A DNA stretch of 7,079 nucleotides from Deltaproteobacteria bacterium (lineage in GTDB: Bacteria; Desulfobacterota; Desulfobulbia; Desulfobulbales; VMSU01), in contig JAJYJA010000123.1 of assembly GCA_021789795.1 (NCBI GenBank), forward strand, positions 1 to 7,079, given 5' to 3'. Positions 1 through 6,753 of the stretch are shown here, piece by piece. Position 1 is the first letter of the stretch. Each line of letters starts with the position of its first letter. A program made the position numbers and the translations under genes. A model generated the notes under the pieces. It did no database searches. It was not told the DNA's origin and worked only from the letters and a program-made list of their open reading frames with translations.

Positions 1-453
1 CTGATCCAACAGCGGCTGCAACTTGGCGCAGTACGGACACTGGAAATCGCTGAAGACCACCACCGCCACCGGGGCCTGCTCCGGGCCCTTAAAGGGCGAA
101 CCGCTGGTATCGATAGCCTCAACGAAGTTGACCTCCATCATGGTGGTGCGCTTATCCTTGCGGTTGGTTACGAATATCCGCTCTCCGTTGGGCGAGACCG
201 CGAGGGAGTCGGCAGGGGCCGCAAGCCGGATGATGCCCTTCAACTCCCCGTTTTCCACCTCGTGCACCTCGATCTGACGCTGGTCGGTGAGGATGAACAA
301 CCACTTGCCATCCGCCGTGGCTGCGGTTTCAAGCGGGATACCGTGAGAAACGATGGATAGCACCGGGGTGGCGTCAACCGCCGCCCCGGCGGGTGGGGCG
401 GCGGCCAACAGGGCCATCGCCAGCAACAAGAGTAACCATTTATTGATCGACAC
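1..453 (-). CDS. Exported DsbA-like thioredoxin-fold protein with N-terminal propeller-like segment (3' end missing)
   Basis: The first 151 codons are visible; the gene runs off the window at position 1. A GTG start at 453-451 is chosen because a purine-rich GGAGAGAG (463-456) lies just upstream and it gives a complete Sec signal peptide: Lys5, a Leu-rich core at about 7-18, and probable cleavage after an Ala-Gly-Ala near residue 24. Residues about 30-112 read like one or two beta-propeller strand sets of the YncE or lactonase type (ADGKWLFILTD, then SPNGERIFVTN). Residues about 119-151 open a DsbA/DsbG-type thioredoxin fold: GSPFKGPEQAPV, then FSDFQCPYCAKL with the redox pair Cys139 and Cys142. 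Family knowledge: such proteins act in the periplasm on thiols and disulfides, as oxidase, isomerase or reductase. Which one cannot be told without the missing part, including the cis-Pro loop. The gene follows the modular surface protein after 116 nt in the same direction. Family call fairly sure; exact role open. Confidence 0.82.
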   Translation of the reverse strand, partial: MSINKWLLLLLAMALLAAAPPAGAAVDATPVLSIVSHGIPLETAATADGKWLFILTDQRQIEVHEVENGELKGIIRLAAPADSLAVSPNGERIFVTNRKDKRTTMMEVNFVEAIDTSGSPFKGPEQAPVAVVVFSDFQCPYCAKLQPLLDQ

Positions 454-569
454 GTCTCTCTCCAATCAGCTCAAGAACAAGGCAGGCTTGCTTGAGCACC
501 ATCTCAAGCAAGCCGAGGCCAGTTGCCCCATCCGTTACCATGGAAGAAGCCCGAGGTCAATCCCCAACA
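454..569 (-). other. Intergenic region between surface protein and thioredoxin-like gene
   Basis: This 116-nt gap carries the perfect hairpin at 485-514 and the ribosome binding site of the thioredoxin-like gene. A TTGACC hexamer (about 556-561 on the minus strand) could be a -35 element, but the matching -10 position 17 nt downstream (TAACGG) is poor. I therefore do not call a promoter, and the gene may depend on readthrough from upstream. Confidence 0.5.
485..514 (-). terminator. Perfect 12-bp hairpin, possible terminator or attenuator
   Basis: GGCTTGCTTGAG (485-496) and CTCAAGCAAGCC (503-514) are exact inverted complements around a 6-nt loop. Read on the minus strand, the hairpin lies 55 nt after the stop of the surface-protein gene and is followed by TGCCTTGTTCTT, which is only moderately U-rich. 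It could be a weak intrinsic terminator, an mRNA 3'-end stabiliser, or an attenuator ahead of the thioredoxin-like gene. The stem is certain; the function is not. Confidence 0.55.
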
Positions 570-3392
570 TCAACGGATGACGATGGTGACCGTGGCCTTG
601 GCCGTCAGCTTGCCGTCGCTCACCTGATAGATGAAGCGATCAATGCCGGTCTTGTTGGGCAGCGGAGTGTAGGTAAAATCCCCAGTGGCCGGGTTTGTGA
701 TAACCACACTCCCCAGCGTGCCGGTGGTCACGGTGGAGAAGGTCAGGGCGTCGCCATCCAGATCGTACCCGTAAAGCTTGCCTGACAACTTGGTGTTGAC
801 GCGTGTGGACAAGCTGCGGTTGGCCGCCCGGGGCGGATGATTCACCGCCACGATGGTGACCGCCACCGTGGCCTTGGCCGTGCTCTTGCCGTCGCTAACC
901 TGATAAACGAAGCTATCCGTACCGGTCTTGTATAACGCCGGGCGATAGACAAAGGCCCCGGTGGCGGCGTTGGTGATGATCGCCCGGCCCTTGGTGCCGT
1001 TGATGACGATCGAATATCTCAAAACACCCGAGGCACCAGAAACGGCCAGCTTGCCGGCGGCCACCGTGCCCTGGTTGAGGGACAGACTGCTATCCTGGGC
1101 CTGCAAGACCAAGGCGGCCACCGTGACGGCCACCGTGGCCGGGCTGGAATCGGCCTTGCCGTCATTGGCCTTGAAGGTAAAGCTGTCGGTGCCGCTGTAG
1201 TTGGCGGTCGGGGTATAGATAAAGGCCGCCGGGCTGGCGCCGCCCAACACCACGCCTCCATGCGCCGGCCGGGTGACCAGGATATAGGTCAGGTGGTCAT
1301 TGTCGGCATCCGTGGCCTTTAAGGTGCCGGTGATCGCGGTGTTCGCCTTGCCTGACACCAACTGACCGGCGGCCACCGGCGGGGTGTTATTCTTCTGCAC
1401 CGTTACCGGGGCCGATGCCACCCCAGAAACTTGCTGGGGAACCGGTGTAACAGGAGTAATCTTGGCAAGCGGGGCCACCGTGACGGCCACCGTAGCCGGG
1501 CTGGAATCGGCCTTGCCGTCATTGGCCTTGAAGGTGAAGCTGTCGCTGCCGCTGTAGTTGGTGGCCGGGGTATAGGTGAAGGCCGCCGGGCTGGCGCCGC
1601 CCAACACCACGCTCCCATGCGCCGGCGGGGTGACCAGGATGTAGGTCAGGGGGTCATTATCGGCATCCGTGGCCTTCAAGGTGCCGGTGATCGCGGTGTT
1701 CGCCTTGCCTGACACCAACTGACCGCTGGCCACCGGCGGGGTGTTCTTCTTCTGCACTGTTACCGAGACCGTGGCCTCGTTCGAGTCCAAGGTGCCATCG
1801 TTAACCTTAAAGGTGAAGGTGTCGCTGCCATAGGCCCCCGGGTTGGGCACGTAGGTCATCACCCCCCTGGCCGCGTCGGTGATGGTCGCGGTGCCCAGGG
1901 CGCCGTTCTTGACGACCTGGAAGGTCAGCGGGCTGGAGGTGGCGGAACTGGCGCTCAAGGTGGCGGTCAACGACTGATCCTGCATGGTGGTGAACGAGGC
2001 CCCGGAGGCGACCGGCGGGTGATCGCTAACCTTGATGACCGTGGTGGCCTGGGTCTTGGCCCCGGCGTTGTCGGTCACGGTCAGGGTGACGGTGTAGCTA
2101 CCCGGCAGGGCGAAGACATGATCCGCCTCCGGGCCACTGGCCGTCGCGCCGTCGCCAAAGTCCCAGGCGTAGGCGGCGATGGTGCCGTCGGGGTCGTTCG
2201 AGGCCCCAGGGGTGAAGTGCACCGACAGCGGCGCCTCGCCGCCCGCCGGCGGGAACACCCCGGTGTTGTCGTAGCTGGTGGGGTTAGAGGGCGCGCTCTC
2301 CTGGCCGGTCTGGTCAAAGGAGGTCACCCACAGCCGCACCTGGCCATCGTCCACGTAGGTCTGACAATCGTACTGGCGCAACGTCGGATCGTTCACCGTG
2401 CAGGCCAGACGTCCGTTCTGATACAGCTTGAAGCCGGCCAGACCCGGATCGGTGCCGGTGTAATCCCAGGCAAAGTGCAGTGTGCGCTTGGCGATGCTGG
2501 CCGAGATCTCGGCCACTGGCGGCACGTTGGCCGGCTGGGGGGGATCGACAACGGTCACCAACAGTTTATCTTGGGCCGTGGCCCCCTTGTCGTCGGTGAC
2601 GTTGAGCACCACCGTATAGTCGCCCGTCGCCGCGAAATCATGCTGAGCCGAAACGCCCGTGGCGGTGGTCCCGTCGCCGAAATTCCAGGCGTAGCTGGTG
2701 ATGGTAGCGCTAGCGTCGGTGGATTTCGAGGCGTCAAAGGCGACCTGGGCCCCGCCGGTCTGCACCTGGGTGGCGGTGATGACCGCCACCGGCGGCGAAT
2801 TGGCGGCCTGCGGCGGGGCGGAAACCGTAACCGTGGCCGTGGTCTTGGCGGAAACATTCGCGTCGTCAACCACGGTCAGGGTCACCGCATAGGTGCCAGC
2901 GCCGGCGAAGGTATGGTCGACCAGTTTGCCGGTGGCGGTTTGGCCGTCGCCAAAGTCCCAATTGTAGGCATTGATAATGCCCCCCAAGACCAACGAGGCG
3001 CTGGCGTCGAAATTCACCGGCAGGGGCGCCACCCCGGAGGTGACCGAGGCGGTGAAGCTGGGCTGGGGCAGGAAGGTGCCGGTGCCGGGGTCGATGGCTG
3101 GCGGGTTGAGCACATAGGGGGCGGACTGGGGGCTCTCCACCCCGCTGGCGTCCACCGCGGTCAAGGTGAAGGTTACCGGGTTGGCGCCGATGGTGACCGT
3201 GCAATCCATGCTGGTGGCCCCCGGCACGCTGCCGGTGCAGACCTTGGCCCCATCCTGATAGAGGTTATAGGCCACCGCCGAGCCGGAATAGCTCCACTCC
3301 ACATGAATCGGCGCCGTGACATCGGCTGCGGCGAGCGCCGACGACAGACAGACCGTCAGCAGCCAAGCGAAAAATATCGTCATCCTCTTCAT
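570..3392 (-). CDS. Exported modular surface protein with Fn3-like, PKD and cadherin/Ig-like repeats
   Basis: It encodes 940 residues from the ATG at 3392-3390. A GTG nine bases upstream (3401) is also in frame but overlaps the GAGGTG ribosome binding site, which sits 6 nt before the ATG. The signal peptide has Lys2-Arg3, a core at about 5-19, and an Ala-rich cleavage site near 21-24. Modules in order: Fn3-like (about 24-95), PKD1 (109-191, WDFGDG at 145), PKD2 (200-282, WNFGDG at 236), a second Fn3-like (290-373), PKD3 (378-456, WDFGDG at 410), then five cadherin/Ig-like repeats (about 458-547, 550-640, 669-759, 760-847, 852-940). Acidic DADNDPLTY-type loops near 576, 695 and 877 suggest calcium binding. 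There is no enzyme domain, C-terminal anchor, LPXTG or PEP-CTERM signal, so a secreted adhesin or matrix scaffold is inferred. The mature chain has four cysteines: 52/64 and 331/343, one pair per Fn3-like module. A sigma-54 promoter precedes it. Ligand unknown. Confidence 0.88.
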   Translation of the reverse strand: MKRMTIFFAWLLTVCLSSALAAADVTAPIHVEWSYSGSAVAYNLYQDGAKVCTGSVPGATSMDCTVTIGANPVTFTLTAVDASGVESPQSAPYVLNPPAIDPGTGTFLPQPSFTASVTSGVAPLPVNFDASASLVLGGIINAYNWDFGDGQTATGKLVDHTFAGAGTYAVTLTVVDDANVSAKTTATVTVSAPPQAANSPPVAVITATQVQTGGAQVAFDASKSTDASATITSYAWNFGDGTTATGVSAQHDFAATGDYTVVLNVTDDKGATAQDKLLVTVVDPPQPANVPPVAEISASIAKRTLHFAWDYTGTDPGLAGFKLYQNGRLACTVNDPTLRQYDCQTYVDDGQVRLWVTSFDQTGQESAPSNPTSYDNTGVFPPAGGEAPLSVHFTPGASNDPDGTIAAYAWDFGDGATASGPEADHVFALPGSYTVTLTVTDNAGAKTQATTVIKVSDHPPVASGASFTTMQDQSLTATLSASSATSSPLTFQVVKNGALGTATITDAARGVMTYVPNPGAYGSDTFTFKVNDGTLDSNEATVSVTVQKKNTPPVASGQLVSGKANTAITGTLKATDADNDPLTYILVTPPAHGSVVLGGASPAAFTYTPATNYSGSDSFTFKANDGKADSSPATVAVTVAPLAKITPVTPVPQQVSGVASAPVTVQKNNTPPVAAGQLVSGKANTAITGTLKATDADNDHLTYILVTRPAHGGVVLGGASPAAFIYTPTANYSGTDSFTFKANDGKADSSPATVAVTVAALVLQAQDSSLSLNQGTVAAGKLAVSGASGVLRYSIVINGTKGRAIITNAATGAFVYRPALYKTGTDSFVYQVSDGKSTAKATVAVTIVAVNHPPRAANRSLSTRVNTKLSGKLYGYDLDGDALTFSTVTTGTLGSVVITNPATGDFTYTPLPNKTGIDRFIYQVSDGKLTAKATVTIVIR
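1116..1408 (-). repeat. Internal duplication, copy 2 (encodes Ig-like repeat 3)
   Basis: This 293-bp stretch aligns without gaps to 1473-1765, at a fixed offset of 357 bp. By hand count about 18 bases differ, roughly 94% identity. It encodes most of the repeat at residues about 665-759 of the surface protein. Amino-acid changes relative to the other copy include Pro to His after DADND, Pro to Arg in the following turn, and Ser to Gly before VVLGG. Confidence 0.93.
1473..1765 (-). repeat. Internal duplication, copy 1 (encodes Ig-like repeat 2)
   Basis: Partner of 1116-1408, read first by the ribosome. The offset of 357 bp equals 119 codons, so the reading frame is kept. The duplicated units are separated by a Pro- and Val-rich linker (about residues 642-665, including VTPVPQQVSG) that does not resemble the other inter-repeat joints. 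This copy keeps the more typical DADNDPLTY and TPPAHG motifs, so it looks closer to the ancestral form. Confidence 0.93.
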
Positions 3393-3398
3393 AACCCG

Positions 3399-3404
3399 CA
3401 CCTC
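3399..3404 (-). promoter_or_regulatory. Ribosome binding site GAGGTG that sets the surface-protein start
   Basis: GAGGTG on the minus strand matches the anti-Shine-Dalgarno core and lies 6 nt before the ATG at 3392. Its last bases form the alternative GTG codon at 3401-3399, so using that codon as the start would remove the site. This supports the ATG. Confidence 0.7.
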
Positions 3405-3520
3405 GTAGCCGTGATTTCCTCAGGGAAGGCAGCCGGATGGTTCATTCGTCTCCGGCCCGCATCTTGACAATTTCGCACTTCTAAGCAGTTGCGGCACCTT
3501 AGTCCGCCGCTCCCGCTGTC

Positions 3521-3538
3521 AAGCAATCCCAGTGCCAA
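3521..3538 (-). promoter_or_regulatory. Sigma-54 (RpoN) -24/-12 promoter for the surface-protein gene
   Basis: The minus strand reads TTGGCACTGGGATTGCTT. The conserved GG (3536-3535) and GC (3524-3523) are exactly 10 bases apart, as RpoN requires, and the flanks match the consensus TGGCAC-N5-TTGC. Predicted transcription start is near 3511, giving a leader of about 119 nt. Promoters of this class need an AAA+ activator, and a gene for one lies immediately upstream (5393-3846). That this particular activator works here is inference. Confidence 0.78.
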
Positions 3539-3700
3539 CCACGCCTGATTTCCATCTGTCTTCCCGGCCCGCTTGGCTTGCCGCCCCTAGCCGCCCCGCC
3601 ATCAAAACCAGCAGCGCCACCCAACCTGCACAATTTATTTGCGCCAAGCTAAAAAAAATTACTACGTAACCCCATTATAGAGGGGTCGCACCCGATGCGG

Positions 3701-3739
3701 AAGAAAAAAATAGCCCTCACCGGCCACGCCGGGGAGAGC
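3701..3739 (-). terminator. Strong intrinsic terminator closing the epimerase-dehydrogenase-regulator operon
   Basis: On the minus strand GCTCTCCCCGGC (3739-3728) and GCCGGTGAGGGC (3724-3713) pair over 11 of 12 positions, one of them a G-U pair, around a GTG loop. TA and a run of seven T bases follow (3710-3704). It lies about 105 nt past the stop of the sigma-54 activator gene and should separate that operon from the surface-protein transcript. Confidence 0.85.
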
Positions 3740-3845
3740 AAACCAAGTTAACGCGCTAAAGATTGCCTAAAACAGGGGAGTGAACAGGCGGGAAAGCTTC
3801 GGCCCGGACAGCGCGAAAAAGGCGCTTATCCAGCCTCAAGCCCTG

Positions 3846-5393
3846 TTAAGTGGCCTCTCTCGACTCACGGCCGGGGCCCTTCTTCAATTCCTTGGCCACA
3901 ATGCCGTAACGCCGCATCTTCTCGTAGAGGGCCGTCTTGCCAACATCAAGGATCCGGGCCGCCTGCGACACGCTGCCGTCGCTATTCTTTAAGGCGTAGG
4001 AGATAAGATCGGTTTCCACCCTGGCCACCAAGTCCCGCAGCGGGGCGCCGGGGATATCCTTGACTATTTCGGAAAGATAAGACTTCTGTCCCCCCTCGCC
4101 GACCGAGTCGTTGAAGACCAGTTCCTCCTCGGTTACCACCCTGCCCTTGGCCATCAACACCGCCCGCTGGATCATATTCTCCAGTTCGCGGACGTTGCCC
4201 GGCCAGTCGTGGGTCAGCAGCCGCTCGATGATACTGCTGGGGAGAAAATTGATCGACTTCTTGAAGGCCTTGCTGTAGTGGCGGACGAAATGGGAGGCCA
4301 GTTCGACGATGTCCTCCTTGCGCTCCCTAAGGGGCGGGATGGCGATCTGGATGATGTTCAACCGGTAGTACAAGTCGAGCCGGAACCGGCCCTCCTGCAC
4401 CGCCCGGGCCAGATCGACGTTGGTGGCGGCGATCACCCGGACGTTCACCTTGACCGGGGCGTTGCCGCCCACCCGGATCAGCTCGCCGTTCTGTAATACC
4501 CGCAGCAGGGAGGCCTGCATCCGGGGCGAGATGTCGCCGATCTCGTCCAGGAACAGGGTGCCGTGATCGACGATCTCAAACTTGCCCTTCTGGCGGGCCA
4601 TCGCCCCGGTGAAGGCACCCTTCTCGTAACCGAAGAGATCGCTCTCCAGCAGATTCTCGTGGATGGCGTTGCAGTTGACCTTGAGAAACGGCTTGTCGAA
4701 CCGGGAACTGTGCACCCGCAGCAAGTCGGCGACCAGTTCCTTGCCGGTGCCGCTCTCGCCCACGATGAGCACGTTGGTGTCGGAGTTCGCCACCTGGTGG
4801 ATCATGTCGCGCACCGCGTGCATGGCGCGGCTGCTGCCGATCATGCCGTCGCTGGCGCCGCACTCCTTCATCTTGCGCTGCAAGACGTTGATCTCCTGGG
4901 TCAGCCGCCGACGGATCGCCTCGCTCTCCTTTAGCTCGTTGATCTTCAGCCGCAGGATGCCCTCGACATCGTTGTTAAAGGCCTTAAGCTCCATCTCCTG
5001 GCGCTTCAAGGTGGTCACGTCGCGCAACAGCACCATCACCAGGATGTCACCGGAATAACCGTGGAAGGGCACCGAGGAGAACTCCACCTCCATGTCCCCG
5101 ACCCTGGTATGCACCACCGCCCCATGCCGCGCCGACGGCAACTCCGCCCCGCACCGCACCGGGCACAGGGACTGGCAACCATCCTCGCCGCACAACGACT
5201 CCCGGCAATGCCGACCCTTGAGGTCGCCAAAGGCCTTATTGGCGGAGCGGTTAAGGTACTCGATCACCCCATCGGCGCGGATCAACAGCACCATCTGCGG
5301 CATCAGATCGAGCAAGGCCCGCCAGTTTTTCACCAGCCGGGTGACCTCCGCCGTCGAGGCGCTCAAGGTCGTCTTTTCCGGTTTCATATCCAT
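3846..5393 (-). CDS. Sigma-54-dependent transcriptional activator with Cys-rich PAS sensor domain
   Basis: The product is an enhancer-binding protein that hydrolyses ATP to open RpoN promoters; 515 residues from the ATG at 5393. An in-frame TTG at 5399, five bases after GGAAGG, is a serious alternative start, and a further ATG lies at 5387. Domains: PAS (about 19-130) with five cysteines at 63, 68, 73, 77 and 81 (CRESLCGEDGCQSLCPVRC); a coiled-coil linker (about 131-178); the AAA+ domain with Walker A GESGTGKE (212-219), the sigma-54 contact loop GAFTGA (259-264), Walker B LFLDE (280-284), an arginine-finger region near 336-346 and GNVRELEN (399-406); and a Fis-type helix-turn-helix (about 472-498, SQAARILDVGKTALYEKM). 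There is no receiver domain, so it is not a phosphorylated response regulator; there is no membrane segment, so it should sense a cytoplasmic signal through PAS. It is last in an operon after the dehydrogenase (25-nt gap). The surface-protein gene with its RpoN promoter lies directly downstream and is the likely target. Class certain; signal and regulon unknown. Confidence 0.93.
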   Translation of the reverse strand: MDMKPEKTTLSASTAEVTRLVKNWRALLDLMPQMVLLIRADGVIEYLNRSANKAFGDLKGRHCRESLCGEDGCQSLCPVRCGAELPSARHGAVVHTRVGDMEVEFSSVPFHGYSGDILVMVLLRDVTTLKRQEMELKAFNNDVEGILRLKINELKESEAIRRRLTQEINVLQRKMKECGASDGMIGSSRAMHAVRDMIHQVANSDTNVLIVGESGTGKELVADLLRVHSSRFDKPFLKVNCNAIHENLLESDLFGYEKGAFTGAMARQKGKFEIVDHGTLFLDEIGDISPRMQASLLRVLQNGELIRVGGNAPVKVNVRVIAATNVDLARAVQEGRFRLDLYYRLNIIQIAIPPLRERKEDIVELASHFVRHYSKAFKKSINFLPSSIIERLLTHDWPGNVRELENMIQRAVLMAKGRVVTEEELVFNDSVGEGGQKSYLSEIVKDIPGAPLRDLVARVETDLISYALKNSDGSVSQAARILDVGKTALYEKMRRYGIVAKELKKGPGRESREAT

Positions 5394-5418
5394 CCGCAAG
5401 CTGGCCTTCCAGCCCCCT

Positions 5419-6726
5419 TCAGTTCCTGCCCACGCAGACGTAGGTGAAGCCGGCCTCGCGCATCTTGGCCGGTTCGTAAACGTTGCGCAGATCGATGAAG
5501 AGCGGCGACTTCATGGCCGCCTTAATTTTTGCCAGGTCCAAGGCCCGGTACTGATTCCACTCCGTCAGCAGCACCACCGCGTCCGCCCCCTGGCAGGCCT
5601 CGTAGGCCGATGATGTGTAATGAAAATGGGGAAACATGCTGGCGGCCTGGGGCATGGCCTGGGGGTCGTGGATCTGGATCCTGGCCCCCTTCTCGAACAG
5701 AGGCGGCAGGATGGTCAGGGCCGGGGAGTCGCGCAGGTCGTCGGTTTCCGGCTTAAAGGTGAGGCCGAGCGCGGCGACGGTCTTGCCCGCCTCCGAGCCG
5801 CCCAGGGCGTCCCGGATCTTCTTGACCATCCGCGCCTTTTGGGCCGCGTTCACCTCCACCCCCGCCTCGACGATGCGCGCCGCCACCCCGTGCTCCTGGG
5901 CTACCCGCAACAGGGCCAGGGTGTCCTTGGGGAAGCAGGAGCCGCCGTAGCCGGGGCCGGGATGCAGGAACTTACGGCCAATCCGGCCATCTAAGCCCAC
6001 CGCCTTGGCCAGGTCCTTGACATCGGCGCCCACCGCCTCGCAGATGGTGGCCATCTCGTTGATAAAGCTGATTTTTACCGCCAGAAAGGCGTTAGCCGCG
6101 TACTTGATCAGCTCGGCGGTCTCCAGGTTGGTGGTCACAAAGGGGGTGGACAGGAGGTAGAGCGGGTCATAAAGCTCCTTCATCGCCGCGATGGCCCGCT
6201 CCGACTCGGCGCCGAGCACCACCCGGTCGGGCCGCATGAAGTCGTTGATCGCCGCCCCCTCCCGCAGGAACTCGGGATTCGACACCACGTCGAAGTCCGC
6301 TGCCGAGTTGGCCTCCCGGATAATCCGCGCCACCTGCCGGGCGGTGCCCACCGGCACCGTGCTCTTATCCACCACCACGGTGTAACCGGTCAGATGCACC
6401 GCCAATTCCCGGGCCGCGGCGTGGATATAGGTCAGGTCGGCGTAGCCGTCCCCCCGCCGCGAAGAGGGGGTGCCCACCGCGATGAACACCGCCTGGGCCG
6501 CGCCCACCGCCTCCGCCATCTCGGTGGAAAAAGCCAGCCGACCCTCGCGGACATTCTTGGCCACCAAGGCGTCGAGGCCCGGCTCGTAGATGGGGATCCC
6601 GCCCTCGCGCAGGGCGGCGATCTTGGCCTCGTCCTTGTCCATACAGATAACCTGGTGCCCGAACTCAGCCAGGCAGGCCCCGGTTACCAGGCCCACATAG
6701 CCGGTGCCAATCATGGTGATACGCAT
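5419..6726 (-). CDS. ugd: UDP-glucose 6-dehydrogenase
   Basis: The enzyme oxidises UDP-glucose to UDP-glucuronate in two NAD+-dependent steps in the cytoplasm, supplying acidic sugar precursors for capsule, exopolysaccharide or lipopolysaccharide. It is a complete 435-residue protein, the usual length for the bacterial family. It shows the N-terminal Rossmann motif GTGYVG (8-12 region), STVPVGT (122-128), NPEFLREG (150-157), a central-domain lysine in AELIKYAANAF (Lys208), the catalytic-cysteine motif GPGYGGSCFPKD with Cys264 and Asp268, and the C-terminal nucleotide-domain motif TFKPETDDLRDSP (323-335). The ATG at 6726 is preceded by GAGAGGA with about 10 nt spacing. It follows the epimerase stop by 37 nt and precedes the activator gene by about 25 nt, so the three are probably cotranscribed. 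All expected catalytic residues are present. GDP-mannose dehydrogenase is related, but these motifs favour the UDP-glucose enzyme. Confidence 0.95.
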   Translation of the reverse strand: MRITMIGTGYVGLVTGACLAEFGHQVICMDKDEAKIAALREGGIPIYEPGLDALVAKNVREGRLAFSTEMAEAVGAAQAVFIAVGTPSSRRGDGYADLTYIHAAARELAVHLTGYTVVVDKSTVPVGTARQVARIIREANSAADFDVVSNPEFLREGAAINDFMRPDRVVLGAESERAIAAMKELYDPLYLLSTPFVTTNLETAELIKYAANAFLAVKISFINEMATICEAVGADVKDLAKAVGLDGRIGRKFLHPGPGYGGSCFPKDTLALLRVAQEHGVAARIVEAGVEVNAAQKARMVKKIRDALGGSEAGKTVAALGLTFKPETDDLRDSPALTILPPLFEKGARIQIHDPQAMPQAASMFPHFHYTSSAYEACQGADAVVLLTEWNQYRALDLAKIKAAMKSPLFIDLRNVYEPAKMREAGFTYVCVGRN

Positions 6727-6753
6727 CGCAAAAATTTCCTCTCGTCAAATTCC

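Larger units (their letters stand above)
3393..3845 (-). other. 453-nt intergenic region with terminator and sigma-54 promoter
   Basis: No credible gene lies here on either strand. Reading along the minus strand: a 9-bp stem with one bulge around 3805-3830, the intrinsic terminator (3739-3701), a hairpin ACCCC/GGGGT (3669-3686) with TATAAT in its loop, an AT-rich island with an 8-base T run (about 3666-3629), a tandem GGGGCGGC direct repeat (3597-3580), the sigma-54 promoter (3538-3521) and a predicted 5' leader of about 119 nt to the surface-protein start. The layout fits an enhancer-dependent promoter with room for upstream activator sites. Confidence 0.7.

Noticed and set aside
506..522. 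Sigma-54-like CTGGCCTCGGCTTGCTT before the thioredoxin-like gene
   Set aside because: Spacing between GG and GC is 9 rather than the required 10 bases, and the sequence overlaps the arm of the perfect hairpin.
2019..3467. A 482-codon open frame on the plus strand opposite the surface-protein gene
   Set aside because: It is an antisense shadow of a GC-rich, repetitive coding sequence. Its product is rich in Gly, Arg and His with no recognisable domain, while the minus strand has clear PKD motifs and a signal peptide.
3463..3523. Inverted repeat CTTGACA / TGTCAAG flanking the predicted transcription start
   Set aside because: One arm overlaps the -12 element and would not be in the transcript, so an RNA hairpin cannot form. 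A 7-bp match over 60 bases may be chance.
3674..3679. Perfect TATAAT on the minus strand upstream of the surface-protein gene
   Set aside because: The hexamer 17 nt upstream (TTCCGC) does not resemble TTGACA, and the TATAAT lies in the loop of a small hairpin just after the terminator. The sigma-54 element is a much better promoter.
3720..3800. Plus-strand fragments resembling a cyclic di-GMP (GEMM) riboswitch: GCAAACC, ACGC followed by AAAG, GCCTAAA
   Set aside because: The hairpin expected between GCAAACC and the GACGCAAAGC segment is missing. A plus-strand RNA here would run antisense into the activator gene, with no downstream gene to control.
3780..3992. A 70-codon plus-strand frame crossing the end of the activator gene
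   Set aside because: No clear ribosome binding site or domain, and over half of it is antisense to the confidently called Fis-type DNA-binding region.
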